From: Cytophaga sp051961495
GTDB lineage: Bacteria; Bacteroidota; Bacteroidia; Cytophagales; Cytophagaceae
Assembly: GCF_051961495.1 (NCBI RefSeq)
Contig: NZ_JBQCDF010000113.1
Coordinates: 1 to 24,767 of the forward strand
DNA: 24,767 nt
Direction: 5' to 3'
Positions 23,307 through 24,767 of this stretch are shown piece by piece; positions within the stretch are counted from its first letter, which is position 1; the number at the start of each line of letters is the position of its first letter. The translations under genes and the position numbers were made by a program. Under the pieces are notes generated by a model that was not told the origin of the DNA, made no database searches, and was given only the letters and a program-made list of their open reading frames with translations.

Positions 23307-24050
23307 TTATTCAAGAAGTTTGAGTAATTGTTTTTTAGTTTGGTAGCCGACCTCCTTTTTTACAAGCTGTTGATTTTTGTAAAGCATGATAACCGGCAGA
23401 GCATCAATTTCAAAATGTTTTGCAACCTCTTCGTTCTGGTCTGTATCGATACGCACTACTACAACTTTATCTGCCATGGTTGCAGCGATGTCATCAAGAG
23501 AGGGTTCCATCATTTTGCAATAGCCGCACCATGGTGCATGAAAATCAACCAGTACATATTTATCTGTTTTCAATAGTGCTTCGTATTCTTGTATTGTCAT
23601 GCCTTTAGCAGAAGACTGTTCTGTTGCAGCTGTATCCGCCACTTCAGCAAGGTTTGCGGCGCGCCATTTCATCATGCCTCCATCCAGTTCATAGATTTCC
23701 TTAAAACCGTTCTTTGACATGTACGAAGCAGCGTCACTGCTTCTTGATCCACTTAAACAGTATACCAATACAGGTTTGGTTTTATCAAGCTTTGCAATCT
23801 GTGTTTCAAATTCTGATTCATTCCAGTCGATATTCTTTGCACCGGTAATATGTCCCTGCTTATATTCTTCTTCTGTTCGTACATCTACAATTGTTGCATC
23901 AGGTGTTTGTTTGATTTTATCAGAAAATTCCGTTGCTGAAAGTTTTTTAACTTCTGCATTCGGCTGGCCGGCAGCAACTGCCTGCTGTTGGTTTGAGCAG
24001 GAAAATAAAAGCGTCGCTGCAATAAGAAAAAGGATGAGTCTGTTTTTCAC
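23307..24050 (-). CDS. Rhodanese-thioredoxin fusion lipoprotein
   Basis: About 247 residues from the GTG at 24048-24050. That start gives a clean lipoprotein signal (VKNRLILFLIAATLLFSC, lipidated Cys18); a TTG upstream would add a long odd extension. A rhodanese domain (about residues 38-130) has the loop YCLSGSRSS with the catalytic Cys, and a thioredoxin domain (about 150-245) has APWCGYCKMM and the cis-proline in DALPVIMLY. Rhodanese carries sulfane sulfur on Cys and thioredoxin reduces thiols, so the fusion may move or reduce persulfides or disulfides in the periplasm. It stands alone, with its own terminator. Confidence 0.88.
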   Translation of the reverse strand: MKNRLILFLIAATLLFSCSNQQQAVAAGQPNAEVKKLSATEFSDKIKQTPDATIVDVRTEEEYKQGHITGAKNIDWNESEFETQIAKLDKTKPVLVYCLSGSRSSDAASYMSKNGFKEIYELDGGMMKWRAANLAEVADTAATEQSSAKGMTIQEYEALLKTDKYVLVDFHAPWCGYCKMMEPSLDDIAATMADKVVVVRIDTDQNEEVAKHFEIDALPVIMLYKNQQLVKKEVGYQTKKQLLKLLE

Positions 24051-24188
24051 TTGATGTATGGGGTTGGGTACAAATGTTATAGTAAAGCTACGCGTTTTTT
24101 TTAATTCAACAATACAATATAAACACCGTGCCAGGATCAATAAGTTCATTAAAATTGTTCCGGATGTTTTCAAAACACCTTAGCCGGA

Positions 24189-24767
24189 TTATTGTCCGGT
24201 ATTTTCTGTTACTTCTCTCACCAATATTATGTAGTAAGGATTCCGGGCATTATACTGCGAAATATAAGGGTATGATTTTTTATTTTTCGGATCTCCTTTG
24301 ATCTTTTTGAAACGCTCATACAACACAGCATCGCGCTTAATGATAGGATCCAGGTTCTCCTTTTTAACCTTTTCAATAATGCCCGATTGAAAATCCATAA
24401 AATAGATATTCATAGTAGTATGGCTTGTCGTGACAGGCACACCACTATGCATGGTTGTTCCAGCTGTTCCTACCGATGATCCGGAAGGGTAATAGGTCGT
24501 TGTTTGTACTTCCTTTAAGATGAACGTGCAGATGGAACCGCGCTGGAACACCGGTGAAAAATAATTGTGATAAAATATATACAAAATGCCTTCCCGCACC
24601 ATAGCAAAGATGTTGTCTTCAAATTTATGTTTTATATCCTGGCTGCTCACATAATACAGATTAGTTGTCGGAACCTTATCAGTCAGGCTATTCAGTTCTA
24701 AGCTGCAGTCCGGATATTTGGGTGAGTTATACCGTAACTCAATGGCAGAAGTATAAATGCCGTTTTT
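24189..24767 (-). CDS. Hypothetical protein, 5' end outside the window
   Basis: The frame stays open from the stop at 24189-24191 up to the window edge: a GTG at 24650 is only one possible internal start, and 39 more codons without a stop lie upstream (including YNSPKYPDCSLELNSLTDK and NLYYVSSQD). So at least 192 residues are coded here and the gene begins beyond 24767. The visible part has no recognised domain, signal or membrane segment; it shows beta-like stretches (GILYIFYHNYFSPVF, STTM-type repeats around GVPVTTSHTTMNIYF) and a basic C-terminal third ending YYIILVREVTENTGQ. Function unknown. Confidence 0.7.
   Translation of the reverse strand, partial: KNGIYTSAIELRYNSPKYPDCSLELNSLTDKVPTTNLYYVSSQDIKHKFEDNIFAMVREGILYIFYHNYFSPVFQRGSICTFILKEVQTTTYYPSGSSVGTAGTTMHSGVPVTTSHTTMNIYFMDFQSGIIEKVKKENLDPIIKRDAVLYERFKKIKGDPKNKKSYPYISQYNARNPYYIILVREVTENTGQ

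Noticed and set aside
24051..24173. Extended TTG start of the rhodanese-thioredoxin gene
   Set aside because: The lipoprotein signal begins at GTG 24050; the extra 41 residues would place a second hydrophobic stretch ahead of it.

Overview
The window looks like a chromosomal segment of a member of the Bacteroidota, most probably a Cytophaga-like bacterium (Cytophaga hutchinsonii would fit, but this is not proven from the sequence). The reasons are the ECF sigma / FecR / STN-domain cluster, the lipoproteins with Bacteroidota-type signal peptides, TAnnTTTG -7 promoter boxes, poor Shine-Dalgarno signals with several TTG and GTG starts, and AT-rich intergenic DNA carrying hairpin repeats. No rRNA, tRNA, CRISPR array, phage gene or transposase was seen.

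Left part (1-10.3 kb). On the minus strand rbfA (30S maturation) is followed 25 bp later by a LolC/LolE-type FtsX permease and then by a 995-residue SNF2 helicase. A polytopic membrane protein (5189-6604) faces a second minus-strand operon, glyA-tatC-rpiB, with gaps of 18 and 3 bp. A small secreted protein of unknown function is divergent from glyA.

Middle part (10.3-17.7 kb). This is the accessory-looking region: a two-domain ModF-like ABC ATPase whose first domain has lost the catalytic glutamate; a 61-residue membrane ORF lying between two direct copies of a double-hairpin repeat; an arginase; a two-domain lipoprotein gene cut by an in-frame TAA with its META domain still readable beyond the stop; an unknown lipoprotein; and a two-gene unit behind a perfect 22-bp palindrome that pairs an exported DsbA-like thiol oxidoreductase with a Tat-exported extradiol dioxygenase. 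A 250-bp MITE-like element with inverted ends follows; a diverged partial copy opens the window at 1-99.

Right part (17.7-24.8 kb). A SMP-30/gluconolactonase-like lipoprotein overlaps by 4 bp an ECF sigma factor, followed by its FecR-type anti-sigma factor and an outer-membrane protein. That protein joins an STN signalling domain to 16-residue repeats and a barrel-like C terminus instead of a TonB-dependent receptor. I read this as a cell-surface signalling system with an unusual sensor, the best candidate for something little described. Convergent to it are a nucleoside-recognition (gate) membrane protein with a striking tandem operator-like dyad over its promoter, a rhodanese-thioredoxin lipoprotein, and a hypothetical gene that runs off the window.
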